From the NCBI RefSeq assembly GCF_000426525.1, contig NZ_AUFN01000012.1:124001-188000 (forward strand): a stretch of 64,000 nucleotides of DNA. Reading direction: 5' to 3'. The number at the start of each line of letters is the position of its first letter. Position 1 is the stretch's first letter. Source of the stretch: Nocardioides alkalitolerans DSM 16699 (GTDB lineage: Bacteria; Actinomycetota; Actinomycetes; Propionibacteriales; Nocardioidaceae). The notes beneath the pieces were generated by a model, which was given only the letters and a program-made list of their open reading frames with translations, was not told the origin of the DNA and made no database searches. This document shows, in pieces, positions 50,593-60,174 of the stretch. A program made the position numbers and the translations under genes.

Positions 50593-51956
50593 GCCTCGAC
50601 GTCGACCCGGTCCTGCCCCCGACGGCACGCCGGCTGCTGACCCTCGTCGCCGAGGCGCAGGTGGCCGGCCGCGCGCCGTCGGTCGTAGCCGGTGTGGTCC
50701 GCGACGGTGTGCTGGTGTGGTCGGGCGGCTGGGGCGACGTGCCCGGGCCGGTGGCCGACACGCAGTACCGGATCGGCTCGATCACCAAGACCCTCACCGC
50801 GGTCACGCTCCTCCAGGCCGTGCGCGACGGGCTCGTCGACCTCGGCGACCCCGTCGGGTCGGTGCTCACCGAGCTCGGCACCACCGCACCCGGGTACGGC
50901 GACCGCACGCTGCGGCAGCTGCTGTCGCACTCGTCGGGGATGCAGTCCGAGCCGGCCGGGGAGTGGTGGGAGCGGACCCCCGGGGTGCCGTTCGCCGAGC
51001 TCGCCGCCGCCCACGACGGCAGCGGGGCCGTTTTCCCGGCCGGGCAGCAGCACCACTACTCCAACGTCGCCTTCGCGCTCGTCGGGGAGGCAGTCGCGCG
51101 GCTGCGGGGCACGACGTGGTGGGAGACGGTCCGCGCCGGCGTGCTCGCGCCGCTGGGGCTGGGTCGCACGACGTACCTGCCCGAGGGCACCCACGCCCAG
51201 GGCTGGTCGGTGCACCCCTACACCCACGCCCTCGACCGAGAGCCCGCCACCGACACCGGGGCGATGGCCCCGGCCGGGCAGGTCTGGTCGACGGTGACGG
51301 ACCTCGCGACGTACGCCGGGTTCCTCGCCGGCGGGCACCCGGACGTGCTCGACGGCTCCTGGCTCGACCTCGCATCCCACCCGGTCGGCGCGAACCGGCA
51401 CACGCGGCTGGGCGCGGCCCACGGCCTCGGCCTCGCCCTCCTGCGGGGCGGGTCGGGGATGCTGCGCGGCCACACCGGCACGATGCCCGGCTTCCAGGCG
51501 GCCTGCTTCGCGGACGCTCCCCGCCGTACGGCGGCGGTCGTCCTCGCGAACTCGACGACGGGCGTGCCGACCAGCGCGCTCGCCACCCGCCTGCTCGAGA
51601 CGCTGCACGACGCGGAGCCGACGCTGCCGGCGCCGTGGCGGCCCAGCGCGGACGTGCCGGCCGTCGTCTCCGACGTGCTCGGGGTGTGGCACTGGGGCAA
51701 CACGCCGTCGGTGTGGACCTGGGAGGACGAGGCCGTCGTCGTCCGGGTGCGGGAGGCCGAGATGTACCGCTTCGCGGTGCACGAGGTCGCCGGCGCGCCG
51801 ACGCTGGTCGGTGTGCGCGGCTACCACGACGGCGAGACCGTGCACGTCGTACGACGCGGGGACGGCTCGGTGAGCCACCTGGAGGTGGCGACGTTCGTCT
51901 ACAGCCGTGCGCCCTACGAGCCGGGCACCCCGGTGCCGGGCGGCCACCCCGCATGA
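50589..51956 (+). CDS. Serine beta-lactamase-like hydrolase
   Basis: This 455-residue class C/PBP4*-like protein has the S-x-x-K motif '[10 protein letters not shown]' (about 63-72), Y-x-N in '[12 protein letters not shown]', and 'GHTGTMPGF' as the third box. There is no signal peptide, so it is probably a cytosolic esterase or peptidase rather than a secreted lactamase. A C-terminal beta domain (about 345-455) follows. GTG 50589 overlaps gcvP, so it is co-translated with gcvP and may respond to the same riboswitch. That is odd for its function. Confidence 0.82.
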   Translation: MSLDVDPVLPPTARRLLTLVAEAQVAGRAPSVVAGVVRDGVLVWSGGWGDVPGPVADTQYRIGSITKTLTAVTLLQAVRDGLVDLGDPVGSVLTELGTTAPGYGDRTLRQLLSHSSGMQSEPAGEWWERTPGVPFAELAAAHDGSGAVFPAGQQHHYSNVAFALVGEAVARLRGTTWWETVRAGVLAPLGLGRTTYLPEGTHAQGWSVHPYTHALDREPATDTGAMAPAGQVWSTVTDLATYAGFLAGGHPDVLDGSWLDLASHPVGANRHTRLGAAHGLGLALLRGGSGMLRGHTGTMPGFQAACFADAPRRTAAVVLANSTTGVPTSALATRLLETLHDAEPTLPAPWRPSADVPAVVSDVLGVWHWGNTPSVWTWEDEAVVVRVREAEMYRFAVHEVAGAPTLVGVRGYHDGETVHVVRRGDGSVSHLEVATFVYSRAPYEPGTPVPGGHPA

Positions 51957-51975
51957 GGGTGGCCGCCCCGGCCCG

Positions 51976-53388
51976 TCACTGGGCCTGCGACACGCTCGAC
52001 ATGTTGAAGTCGGGCACGCGCAGCGCCGGGGTGACGGTGCGCGAGAAGTAGTCGCCCCACTCGCGGCTGAAGCTCGGGACGGCCTCGCCGGCCTGGCTGA
52101 AGCGGTGGAGCAGCTCGACCGGGCTCTCGTTGAACCGGAAGTTGTTGACCACGCCGGTGATCTCGCCGCCCTCGACCATGTAGACCCCGTCGCGGGTGAG
52201 GCCCGTGAGCAGCAGCGACTGCGGGTCGACGACCCGGATGTACCACAGCGACGTCACGAGCAGGCCGCGATCGGTGGCGGCGACGAGGTCCTCGGTGGAA
52301 CCGGCGCCGCCGTCGACGCTCATGACCAGGTTGTCGACCATCGGCGTCACCGGCAGGTCGGTGAGGGCGGCCGAGTGACGGGTCTGCACCAGCGACGTCA
52401 GCCGACCGTCGCGGATCCAGTCGGTGGGCGCGAGCGGCAGGCCGTTGTCGAAGACGGACGTCGTCTCGCCCGACGACGTCGCGACCACGAACGGGGCGGC
52501 CTCGAGCCCGGGGTGGGTGGGGTCCGAGCGCAGCTGGACGCCGGCGCTGGCGATCTGCTCGCCGACCCGCGTGCCACCGCCGCGGCGGCTGTAGACGGAC
52601 TGGCCGTCGTGGGCGTCGCGCGCGGCGGCCGACCAGTAGGCGTAGATCGCGAGGTCGGCGACCGAGGTGGGGGGCAGGACCGTGTCGTAGCGACCGGCGG
52701 CCAGGTCGATGCGACGCTCTCCCCAGGCGAGCCGCTGCGTGAGGTCGCGCTCCATCGCGACGGGGTCGACGTCGGCGAAGTCGCGCGTCGCGCCGCCGAC
52801 CCAGGCGCTCTGCGAGAGGTCGGTCGGCTTGGCGGTACACGCCCAGTGACCGGTCGGCTGCACGTGGCGCAGGCGGAGCCCGGTCGTGGACCCGAGGTAG
52901 GTGGTCGCGACCTCGTGGTCGACGAACCCGTAGAGGATGCGGCCACCGCCCTGCGCGGTGTCGAAGGCGCTGCCGAGGGCCGGGGCCAGCGCGTCGTACA
53001 CGCCGATGGACGTCGTGGCCGGGGGCTCGTCCCAGTCGGCGGCCACGGTGCCGCCGACGAGCTCGCCGGCGTCCTCGGCCGGGGCGCTCGCCGCCGCGGC
53101 CGCGTCGGCCTGCTCGACGAGGGCGAGCACCTGGTCGAGCGACGCCACGGCGCCGGAGACGGAGGCCGCGGCGACGCCCTCGGAGCGCCGGTCGAAGGCG
53201 ACGACCGTGACCTCGAAGGCCCGCATCTCGCCGTTCGTGGTGAGCGTGTTGTTGGCCCAGCGGAGGTTCGCGCTCGAGGTCGCGTGCACGACGGCGATCG
53301 CGTCGGCGGAGCGCGACGCGCTCAGCGCGCGCTCGACGAGCTCCTGGGGGGTGGCGTTCACGGGTGCGGTGCTGGCGGGCGTGGTCAC
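51976..53388 (-). CDS. tldE: TldE/PmbA-like metalloprotease partner
   Basis: This 470-residue protein is the smaller, non-catalytic half of the TldD/TldE protease, which degrades unfolded peptides and, in some bacteria, matures peptide natural products. It has '[20 protein letters not shown]', '[15 protein letters not shown]' and '[20 protein letters not shown]', with no HExxxH. GTG 53388 overlaps the tldD stop by 4 nt, as expected for a heterodimer. It converges on the serine hydrolase with a 19-nt gap. Confidence 0.9.
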   Translation of the reverse strand: MTTPASTAPVNATPQELVERALSASRSADAIAVVHATSSANLRWANNTLTTNGEMRAFEVTVVAFDRRSEGVAAASVSGAVASLDQVLALVEQADAAAAASAPAEDAGELVGGTVAADWDEPPATTSIGVYDALAPALGSAFDTAQGGGRILYGFVDHEVATTYLGSTTGLRLRHVQPTGHWACTAKPTDLSQSAWVGGATRDFADVDPVAMERDLTQRLAWGERRIDLAAGRYDTVLPPTSVADLAIYAYWSAAARDAHDGQSVYSRRGGGTRVGEQIASAGVQLRSDPTHPGLEAAPFVVATSSGETTSVFDNGLPLAPTDWIRDGRLTSLVQTRHSAALTDLPVTPMVDNLVMSVDGGAGSTEDLVAATDRGLLVTSLWYIRVVDPQSLLLTGLTRDGVYMVEGGEITGVVNNFRFNESPVELLHRFSQAGEAVPSFSREWGDYFSRTVTPALRVPDFNMSSVSQAQ

Positions 53389-54917
53389 TTGCCGGCCTCC
53401 TCGGTCGTGTTCAGGATCCGGACGTCGCGGAACAGCGACGTCGGGCAGCCGTGGCTCACCGACGCCGTCTGGCCCGGCTGGGCCTTGCCGCAGTTGAACG
53501 CACCGCCGAGCACGTAGGTCTCGGGGCCGCCCACCGCCTCCATCGACCCCCAGAAGTCGGTGGTGGTCGCCTGGTAGGCCACGTCGCGCACCTGGCCGGC
53601 GAGCTCGCCGTTCTCGATGCGGTAGAAGCGCTGGCCCGTGAACTGGAAGTTGTAGCGCTGCATGTCGATCGACCACGACTTGTCGCCGACGACGTAGAGG
53701 CCACGCTCGACGCGTCCGATGAGCTCCTCGGTCGACGGACCGTCGGGCGCGGGCTGCAGCGACACGTTGGCCATCCGCTGGATCGGGATGTGGCCGGGGG
53801 AGTCGGCGTAGGCGCAGCCGTTGGACCGGCCGCCGTTCAGCTCCGCCTTGGCGTGGCCCATGACGCGGTCGAGCTGGTAGCCGACGAGCACGCCGTCCTT
53901 GACGATGTCCCACTGCTGGGTCTCGACGCCCTCGTCGTCGTACCCGATCGTCGCGAGACCGTGCTCGACGGTGCGGTCGCCGGTGACGTTCATGACGGGG
54001 GAGCCGTACTGCAGCGAGCCGAGCTTGTCGTACGTCGCGAAGCTCGTGCCGGCGTAGTTGGCCTCGTAGCCGAGGGCGCGGTCGAGCTCGGTGGCGTGGC
54101 CGATGGACTCGTGGATGGTGAGCCAGAGGTTGGAGGGGTGGATGACGAGGTCGTAGAGACCGGCCTCGACGCTCGGGGCCCGGAGCTTCTCCGCGAGCAG
54201 GTCGGGGATCTCGGCGAGCTCGGCGTCCCAGTCCCAGCCACCGGCGCTCGCCGGGGCCGTGAAGTACTCCCAGCCGCGGCCGACCGGGGGAGCGATCGAG
54301 GTCATCGAGTCGAAGACGCCGGTGCTCTCGTCGGTGCCCATCGCGGTCACGTCGGGCTGGAGCCGGACCCGCTGCTGGGTGGTGCTCGTGCCGGAGAGGT
54401 CGGCGTAGAACTTGTTCTCGAGCACCTGCTGGACCGACGCCGTGGCGTGCTGCACGGCGTCGCTGCGGCGCAGCCGCTCGGTGAAGTCGATGAGGAGGTC
54501 GGCCTTCTCGGCGACCGGCACCTCGAGGGGGTTCACGGCGTAGCGCGAGACCCAGGTGGCGTCGGCGTACGTCGGCTCCGGCGCCAGCTCGACCGGCACC
54601 CGCGTCATCGCCGCGGCGACCTGCGCGACCCGGACGGCTCGCTCGGCCACGCCCCGTGCCTCCTCGGGGGTCAGCACCACCCCGGAGGCGAAGCCCCACG
54701 CACCGCCGTGGACCACACGGACGGCGAAGCCGACGTCCGAGGAGTCCCGGGTGCCGAGGAGCACCCCGTCGCGGACGTGGAGGTCCTGGTAGCGCACCCG
54801 CTCGAACCGGAAGTCGGCGTGGGTCGCGCCGAGCTCGGAGGCCCGCGCCAGGGCCACGTCGGCCAGGCTGCGGAAGGGGAGTGCGAGGAACGTCGGATCG
54901 ATGCCGGAGCCGCTCAT
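53385..54917 (-). CDS. tldD: TldD zinc metalloprotease
   Basis: This 510-residue catalytic subunit has the zinc motif H269-E270-S-I-G-H274 in 'VIHPSNLWLTIHESIGHATE' and the distal cysteine in 'GGAFNCGKAQPGQTASVSHG'. No RiPP precursor or other peptide gene is adjacent, so a general proteolytic role is likely. TAGGTT lies 6 nt before ATG 54917 with GAGGAG between, consistent with a leaderless or very short leader. Confidence 0.92.
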   Translation of the reverse strand: MSGSGIDPTFLALPFRSLADVALARASELGATHADFRFERVRYQDLHVRDGVLLGTRDSSDVGFAVRVVHGGAWGFASGVVLTPEEARGVAERAVRVAQVAAAMTRVPVELAPEPTYADATWVSRYAVNPLEVPVAEKADLLIDFTERLRRSDAVQHATASVQQVLENKFYADLSGTSTTQQRVRLQPDVTAMGTDESTGVFDSMTSIAPPVGRGWEYFTAPASAGGWDWDAELAEIPDLLAEKLRAPSVEAGLYDLVIHPSNLWLTIHESIGHATELDRALGYEANYAGTSFATYDKLGSLQYGSPVMNVTGDRTVEHGLATIGYDDEGVETQQWDIVKDGVLVGYQLDRVMGHAKAELNGGRSNGCAYADSPGHIPIQRMANVSLQPAPDGPSTEELIGRVERGLYVVGDKSWSIDMQRYNFQFTGQRFYRIENGELAGQVRDVAYQATTTDFWGSMEAVGGPETYVLGGAFNCGKAQPGQTASVSHGCPTSLFRDVRILNTTEEAGK

Positions 54918-54995
54918 CTCCTCAACCTAACGGATGCCCGTGAGGCCACGGCGAGGTGGTGGGGACGGACGTCCTGCGGCGCGGTGGCCGTCGAC

Positions 54996-55015
54996 GCGCG
55001 GATCCTCCTCCGCGC
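54996..55015 (-). terminator. Small hairpin after sbcC
   Basis: GCGCGGA (54996-55002) pairs with TCCGCGC (55009-55015) around a 6-nt loop. It lies about 25 nt downstream of the sbcC stop on the minus strand and upstream of the tldD promoter. No U-tract. Confidence 0.5.
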
Positions 55016-55040
55016 ACGGGGCGGCGCCGGACGGGCGGGG

Positions 55041-58000
55041 TCAGCCGTCGTGCACGAGCGCGACGCGGGAGCCCGCGCGGTCGGGCGTGACGTGCAGCTG
55101 GACCGGGATGCGCGTGCGCAGCTCGGCGACGTGGCTGACGACGCCCACGACCCGGCCCCCGTCGCGCAGGGCGTCCAGGGTGTCCATGACGTCGTCGAGG
55201 GTGTCGGGGTCGAGGGAGCCGAAGCCCTCGTCGACGAAGAGGGTGTCGACGTCGGTGCCCTCGCCGTCCGCGGCGGACTCGGAGGTCACGACGTCGGCCA
55301 GGCCCAGGGCGAGCGCGAGCGAGACGACGAACGTCTCGCCGCCGGAGAGGGTGGCCGGGTCGCGCAGCTCGCCGGACCACTCGTCGCGCACCTGCAGCCC
55401 CAGGCCACCGCGGCCAGCGCCCGTGGTGGCCGTCGACTGCTCCAGGGCGTAGCGCCGGCCCGTCATCGGGGCGAGGCGCACGTTCGCCGCCTCCACGACC
55501 TGGGCGAGCCGCCAGGCGACGACGTAGGCCGAGAGCCGCATCCGCAACCGGTTGTCGGCCGACGAGCCGGCCGCGAGCGTGGCCACGCGGTCGGCGACGT
55601 CGTACGACGCGCGCGTGGGCAGCCAGGCGTCGAGGGCGGAGACGAGGTCGCTCGCGAGCCGGCCGAGGCGCTGCGCGGTGGAGGCCGCGACCGACGCCCC
55701 GGAGCGGCGGGCCGCGAGCACGGCCGCGGCGTCGCGGGCCGCCTGCTCCAGCGCGCCGAGGGCCGGGGCCGGCTGCTGCGCCGCCGCGATGAGGTCCGGG
55801 TCGGCGAGCGCCTGGGTGGTCGCGGCCACGGCGTCGTCGTGGGTGCGCAGGTCGGCCTCGAGACGGTCGACCTCTGCGGAGGGAAGGGTGGCGGACTCGA
55901 CGGCCGCCAGGTCGTCGAAGCCGGCCTCCGCCGCTGCCTCCAGGGCAGCGGTGTGGGCCTCGTCGGCCGCGGCCCCGGCGCGCTCGTGGGCCTCGGCCGC
56001 CTCCACCGCCGAGCGCCAGCGCTGCTCGGCCGACGCGAGAGCGGTGAGGGCCTCGGCGAGCGTGCGGGCGCCCTCGCCCGAGAGCAGGACCGTCAGCCGA
56101 CGCTCGAGGTCGCGGATCCGCGCGGCCCCCGCCGTCTGCTCGGCAGCCAGCCGCGTGGCGGTGCGGTCGTCGTCGGCGACCTCGGCCTGGAGGGACCCGA
56201 GACGGGCCTCCGCCTGCTCGAGCCGGCGGGTCAGGTCGTCGAGACCGGACGCCCGGCCGCCCAGGTCGTCGGCCGCGGCGCGGGTCTCGGCGAGGACGGA
56301 GCGCCAGTGCTCGACGGTCTGCTCCTCGGCGGCCTGCCGGGCGGCGGCGACCTCGCCGGTCAGGTCACGGACGTTGCCGGCGTAGGCCTGCTCGGTGACC
56401 GCGGCGGTGTCGACGGCGCGCACCGCGTCGCGCTCGACGCGGGCGTCGGGTGCGCCGGCCGCCGGGCGGGCGGGGTGCGGGTGGTCGCACGACCCGCAGA
56501 CCGGGCAGCTGCCCCCGCTGGCCAGCTGTCCGGCGATCTCCGCGGCCATGCCCTCGAGCCGTCGCTCGCGGAGGTCGAGGAGGGTCTCGCGCGCCGCCTG
56601 GTGGCGGGCGACGGCGTCCTGGTGGTCGGCCCGCGCCTCGCTCATGCGGGCCAGGAGCTTCTCGTGCGAGCGCGCCGCCTCCAGCCGGACCTCGACCTCG
56701 CGGCAGCGCTCGAGCGCCGCGCGGGCCCCGGTCTGCGCCTCGGTCGCGGCGGCCACCTCGGTGCGCAGGGCGACGATGCGCTCGGGCAGCGCGGCGAGCG
56801 CCGCCAGCGCCTCGTCGTGCTGTCGGCGGACGCGGCCGATCTCGTCGTCGCGGTCGCGGGCGGCGCGCCGCAGCGACTCGAGCTCGCGGTCGTCGGCGCG
56901 GGCGGCGGAGCAGCGGTGCCGTCGGGCGACCGCGTTCTCGAGCCCGGCTCGCAGCGTGGGGAGGTCGAGCCGGGGCGGGCCCAGGTCGAGGCTCAGCATG
57001 CCGGTGGCCTCGTGGGCCTCGGCTCCGAGCCCGGCCATGGCGTCGGCCTCCGCGACCGCGGCCCGCTCGAGCCCGGCGAGCGCACGGGTGCGGGCGGTGA
57101 GGAGCCCCCGGACGGGGGCCGCGCGGCGGGCGTCGTCGCGGCGCTGCCGGGCCTCCGCCACCGCCTCGGCCCGGTGGGCCAGCTCGTCGTGCCGGCGCAG
57201 CGCGTCGGCGTGCCGGGCCTGGGCACCCGCCAGGGTCCGGGCGGCCGTCAGCGCGTCGGACGCGGCGTCCGACGCGAGCTCGGCGGGCGCGACCGCGGCC
57301 TCGGCCGCCACGCGCGCCGCCCGGGCGTCGGAGGCCAGGGAGGCGGCCCAGGTGCGCAGGGCGTCCACGTCGAAGCCGCCCTCGGGCACGTCGAACACCG
57401 GCTCGTCGGGCGGGGTGCTGGAACCGGCCTCGCTCAGGCGGCTGACCAGGTCGGCGAGACCCGCCTGCTCGGCGAGGGACGTGCGTCGCAGCACGAGCCG
57501 GTGGTCGCGCAGCCACGCCTCGACGTCGGCGTAGCGACCGGCCCGGAAGATGCTGTGGAGCAGCTGCTGCCGGTCGTCGGCCCGGGCCTTGAGGAAGCGC
57601 TGGAAGTCGCCCTGCGGGAGCATCACCACCTGGCAGAACTGGCTCATCGTCATGCCGAGCAGGCGGCCGACCAGGTGGCCCGCCTCGTCGAGGCGCCCGG
57701 TCAGGTGGGTCCAGGAACCGTCGACCCGCTCCTCGACGAGCACGGACGCCTGCTCGCGGGTGGTACCCGCGCCGCGCTTCTTCGGACGGTCCCACGCCGG
57801 GCTGCGGGTGAGGCGGAAGCGTCGGCCCGACAGCGTCGTCTCGAGCCGGACGCGCGGCGAGCGCTCCGGGGGAGCACCGTCGCTGCGCAGGTGGCGTGCG
57901 TCGTTGCGGTCGCCGGGCACCCCGCCGTACAGAGCGAAGCAGACCGCGTCGAGGATGCTCGACTTGCCGGCGCCCGTGGGCCCGCACAGCAGGAACAGGC

Positions 58001-58085
58001 CGCCGTCGGCGAGCGCGTCGAAGTCGACCTCGACGGTGGTGGCGAACGGCCCGAACGCCGTGACCTCGAGCTGGTGGAGCCTCAC
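55041..58085 (-). CDS. sbcC: Exonuclease SbcC (Rad50-like ATPase)
   Basis: SbcC is the SMC-like subunit of the SbcCD nuclease, which opens hairpins and processes protein-blocked or broken DNA ends. The 1014-residue protein has Walker A GPTGAGKSS (35-43), 'VVMLPQGDFQRFLKA' and long coiled coils. The zinc hook is 'CPVCGSC' (Cys527, 530), and the C-terminal ABC part has 'LSGGETF' and 'TLFVDEGFGSLD'. GTG 58085 overlaps the sbcD stop (GTGA). A much longer open frame upstream is a shadow of sbcD. Confidence 0.93.
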   Translation of the reverse strand: MRLHQLEVTAFGPFATTVEVDFDALADGGLFLLCGPTGAGKSSILDAVCFALYGGVPGDRNDARHLRSDGAPPERSPRVRLETTLSGRRFRLTRSPAWDRPKKRGAGTTREQASVLVEERVDGSWTHLTGRLDEAGHLVGRLLGMTMSQFCQVVMLPQGDFQRFLKARADDRQQLLHSIFRAGRYADVEAWLRDHRLVLRRTSLAEQAGLADLVSRLSEAGSSTPPDEPVFDVPEGGFDVDALRTWAASLASDARAARVAAEAAVAPAELASDAASDALTAARTLAGAQARHADALRRHDELAHRAEAVAEARQRRDDARRAAPVRGLLTARTRALAGLERAAVAEADAMAGLGAEAHEATGMLSLDLGPPRLDLPTLRAGLENAVARRHRCSAARADDRELESLRRAARDRDDEIGRVRRQHDEALAALAALPERIVALRTEVAAATEAQTGARAALERCREVEVRLEAARSHEKLLARMSEARADHQDAVARHQAARETLLDLRERRLEGMAAEIAGQLASGGSCPVCGSCDHPHPARPAAGAPDARVERDAVRAVDTAAVTEQAYAGNVRDLTGEVAAARQAAEEQTVEHWRSVLAETRAAADDLGGRASGLDDLTRRLEQAEARLGSLQAEVADDDRTATRLAAEQTAGAARIRDLERRLTVLLSGEGARTLAEALTALASAEQRWRSAVEAAEAHERAGAAADEAHTAALEAAAEAGFDDLAAVESATLPSAEVDRLEADLRTHDDAVAATTQALADPDLIAAAQQPAPALGALEQAARDAAAVLAARRSGASVAASTAQRLGRLASDLVSALDAWLPTRASYDVADRVATLAAGSSADNRLRMRLSAYVVAWRLAQVVEAANVRLAPMTGRRYALEQSTATTGAGRGGLGLQVRDEWSGELRDPATLSGGETFVVSLALALGLADVVTSESAADGEGTDVDTLFVDEGFGSLDPDTLDDVMDTLDALRDGGRVVGVVSHVAELRTRIPVQLHVTPDRAGSRVALVHDG

Positions 58086-59251
58086 CCGGCCACCGCCTCG
58101 GGCCCGTTCTCGCGGTCGGCGTCGCGGTCTCCGGTGCAGGCCTCGCAGGCGGACGCCAGGAGCGCCGCCTCCTCGGCGGTGGCGCCGAGCCCGCGGACCT
58201 CGGCGACGAAGTCGAGCGTGACGTCGTGGGCGCTGCGGCCCGCGGCCGGCCGTGCCACCGGCGTGCCGGGGAGGGTGGTGGTCGGCTCGAAGGCGAGGAC
58301 CAGCGTGTGCGGGAAGCGCTGCTGCAGCTGCTCCATCGGCTGGCGGGGCCGGACGTCGTCGGTCAGCGTGGCCTGCACCCACGCGCCCTCGTGCTCGGCG
58401 AGCCCGGGGTCGGCGAGCAGGTCGGCGAGGGTGCCGCGCAGCCGCGCCAGCGGGCGCGGCACGGGGGCGGGCACGAAGGTGGTGGCCACCACGCCGTCGG
58501 CCGCCAGGTCGACCAGCCAGGAGCCCTTGACCTGCGCGGCCTCCGAGAACGAGTAGGCCAGCGGGGAGCCCGAGTAGCGGATGCGCTCGTCGAGCGTGTG
58601 GGGCGCGTGGAGGTGACCGAGGGCCACGTAGTCGACGCCCTCGAAGACCGAGGTGGGCACCCGCTGGACGCCGCCGACCGAGATGTCGCGCTCCGACTCG
58701 CTGGGCTGCGCGCCGGCGACGAACGCGTGGGCCAGCACGACGGACCGGGCGCCGCGGCCCGCCAGGTCGGCGCGCACCCGGGCCATGGCCGCGCCGAGCG
58801 CCGCCTCGTGGGAGCGCGACGTCAGCCCCCAGGGCTCGCGCACCGCGTCGGGGTCGAGGTAGGGCAGCCCGTAGACGGCGACGGGCCCGTGGGCGTCGTC
58901 GACCACCACGGGGGTGCCGACCGACGCGGGGTCGGTGCGCACGTGCACCCCGGCCGCGTCCATCAGCCGCGAGCCGAAGCCGAGGCGGCGCGCGGAGTCG
59001 TGGTTGCCGCTCGTCACGACCACCCGCGCCCGCGAGGCGGCGAGGCGCGCGAAGGTCTCGTCGGCCAGGCGCACGGCGTCGACCGGCGGGAGGGCGCGGT
59101 CGTAGACGTCGCCCGCCACGACGACGAGGTCGACCTCCTCCGACGCGACCACCTCGAGCAGGTGGTCGACGTAGGCCGCCTGGTCGCCCAGCAGGTCGGC
59201 TCGGTGGAACGAGCGGCCCAGGTGCCAGTCGGAGGTGTGGAGGATGCGCAC
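58082..59251 (-). CDS. sbcD: Exonuclease SbcD (Mre11-like nuclease)
   Basis: This 389-residue metallophosphoesterase has the five motif blocks 'TSDWHLGR', 'VVAGDVYDR', 'VVTSGNHDS', 'LAHAFV' and 'YVALGHLHAPH'. It cuts DNA in the SbcCD complex. GTG 59251 is 6 nt after TAGGTT, matching the leaderless pattern. The C terminus (about 330-389) is a charged extension of unknown use. It forms an operon with sbcC. Confidence 0.94.
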   Translation of the reverse strand: MRILHTSDWHLGRSFHRADLLGDQAAYVDHLLEVVASEEVDLVVVAGDVYDRALPPVDAVRLADETFARLAASRARVVVTSGNHDSARRLGFGSRLMDAAGVHVRTDPASVGTPVVVDDAHGPVAVYGLPYLDPDAVREPWGLTSRSHEAALGAAMARVRADLAGRGARSVVLAHAFVAGAQPSESERDISVGGVQRVPTSVFEGVDYVALGHLHAPHTLDERIRYSGSPLAYSFSEAAQVKGSWLVDLAADGVVATTFVPAPVPRPLARLRGTLADLLADPGLAEHEGAWVQATLTDDVRPRQPMEQLQQRFPHTLVLAFEPTTTLPGTPVARPAAGRSAHDVTLDFVAEVRGLGATAEEAALLASACEACTGDRDADRENGPEAVAG

Positions 59252-59322
59252 GGGACGAACCTAGGTTCCGCCACCGACAACGCGCGGGACCCACGCCGCT
59301 CCCACGGCCGGGGTGGGGCGGG

Positions 59323-60174
59323 TCACCGCGCCCGCGAGGGGCCGTGGAGCCCGGGTCCGCCGTCGACGTCGTGGCCGTAGAAGTACTTCACGCCGTCCCG
59401 CCAGGGCAGGGCGAGCATCTGCTCGACGTACGCCGAGACCGCCTGCACGTCCGCCGTCGTGGCGGGTCGGCCGAGGGGCGCCACCGGCCCCATCACCCCG
59501 GACCACGTGCTCAGGAGCTGGAGGTCGGCCCGGGGAGCCGGGCGGTTCCTCGCCACGGCCCTCTCGGTCCACTCGACCGCGGCCCGCCCGACGGCCGCGG
59601 CCGAGAGCGGGCGGCCGTCGACCACGTACGCGCTGCTGCTCGCGGCCACCGCCGCCCGGGCCCGGTCCGCCCAGGCCTGCCGGTCGACGTCCTCGTCCCA
59701 CTCCTCGACGTCGACGCCGGAGAGCGCCACGACGCTGTCGATGGCAGCCCGCAGGAAGGTCGCCGGGGCGTCGTCCCACCACGCCAGGGCCAGCTCGAGG
59801 TAGCCGTCGAGCGCGGACGCGGCGAGCACGCTCGAGCCCGAGCAGGCCAGCATCTCGACGACGGTGCCGCCGCTGCGCCCCAGGTAGGAGCGCCAGCGGG
59901 GGGATCCCGCCTCGTCGGCCGTGAGCAGGCACGTCACCAGCGACTGGTGGTCCAGCTCGATCGGGTCGTCCGACCGCGCGAGGTCGCCGGCGCCGGCAAA
60001 GAGCTCGTCGCGCAGCGGTGCGGCGACCTCGAGCCGCCCCGCCTTGACCAGCTCGAGGCCCGCCCGCAGCCGGTCGCGCCTCGTGGCGGCCGACGTCCAG
60101 TCGGCCTCGACCCGGTCGAGGGGTGTGTCGGTCGGGGGCCCGAAGGCGACCTCCCGGACGAGGCGGTCGCTCAC
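59323..60174 (-). CDS. Conserved hypothetical protein coupled to pepN
   Basis: This 283-residue, mostly helical, Ala/Asp-rich soluble protein has 'HQSLVTCLLTADEAGSPRWR' and 'VEEWDEDVDRQAWADRARAA'. It has no domain that I recognise and no obvious active-site motif. GTG 60174 overlaps the pepN stop by 4 nt, so it is translated with pepN. It could assist or modulate the peptidase, but nothing in the sequence proves it. Confidence 0.65.
   Translation of the reverse strand: MSDRLVREVAFGPPTDTPLDRVEADWTSAATRRDRLRAGLELVKAGRLEVAAPLRDELFAGAGDLARSDDPIELDHQSLVTCLLTADEAGSPRWRSYLGRSGGTVVEMLACSGSSVLAASALDGYLELALAWWDDAPATFLRAAIDSVVALSGVDVEEWDEDVDRQAWADRARAAVAASSSAYVVDGRPLSAAAVGRAAVEWTERAVARNRPAPRADLQLLSTWSGVMGPVAPLGRPATTADVQAVSAYVEQMLALPWRDGVKYFYGHDVDGGPGLHGPSRAR

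Noticed and set aside
46612-50628. 1338-codon open frame on the minus strand
   Set aside because: It lies antisense to gcvP and the second merR gene, has strong Arg/Gly/Val bias and no recognisable motif, and results from high third-position GC.
51976-54917. TldD/TldE as part of a peptide natural-product cluster
   Set aside because: No precursor peptide, radical enzyme or transporter is adjacent; the neighbours are housekeeping genes.
53364-58556. 1730-codon open frame on the plus strand
   Set aside because: It is antisense to tldD and sbcC, which have intact catalytic motifs; it is a GC-driven shadow frame.
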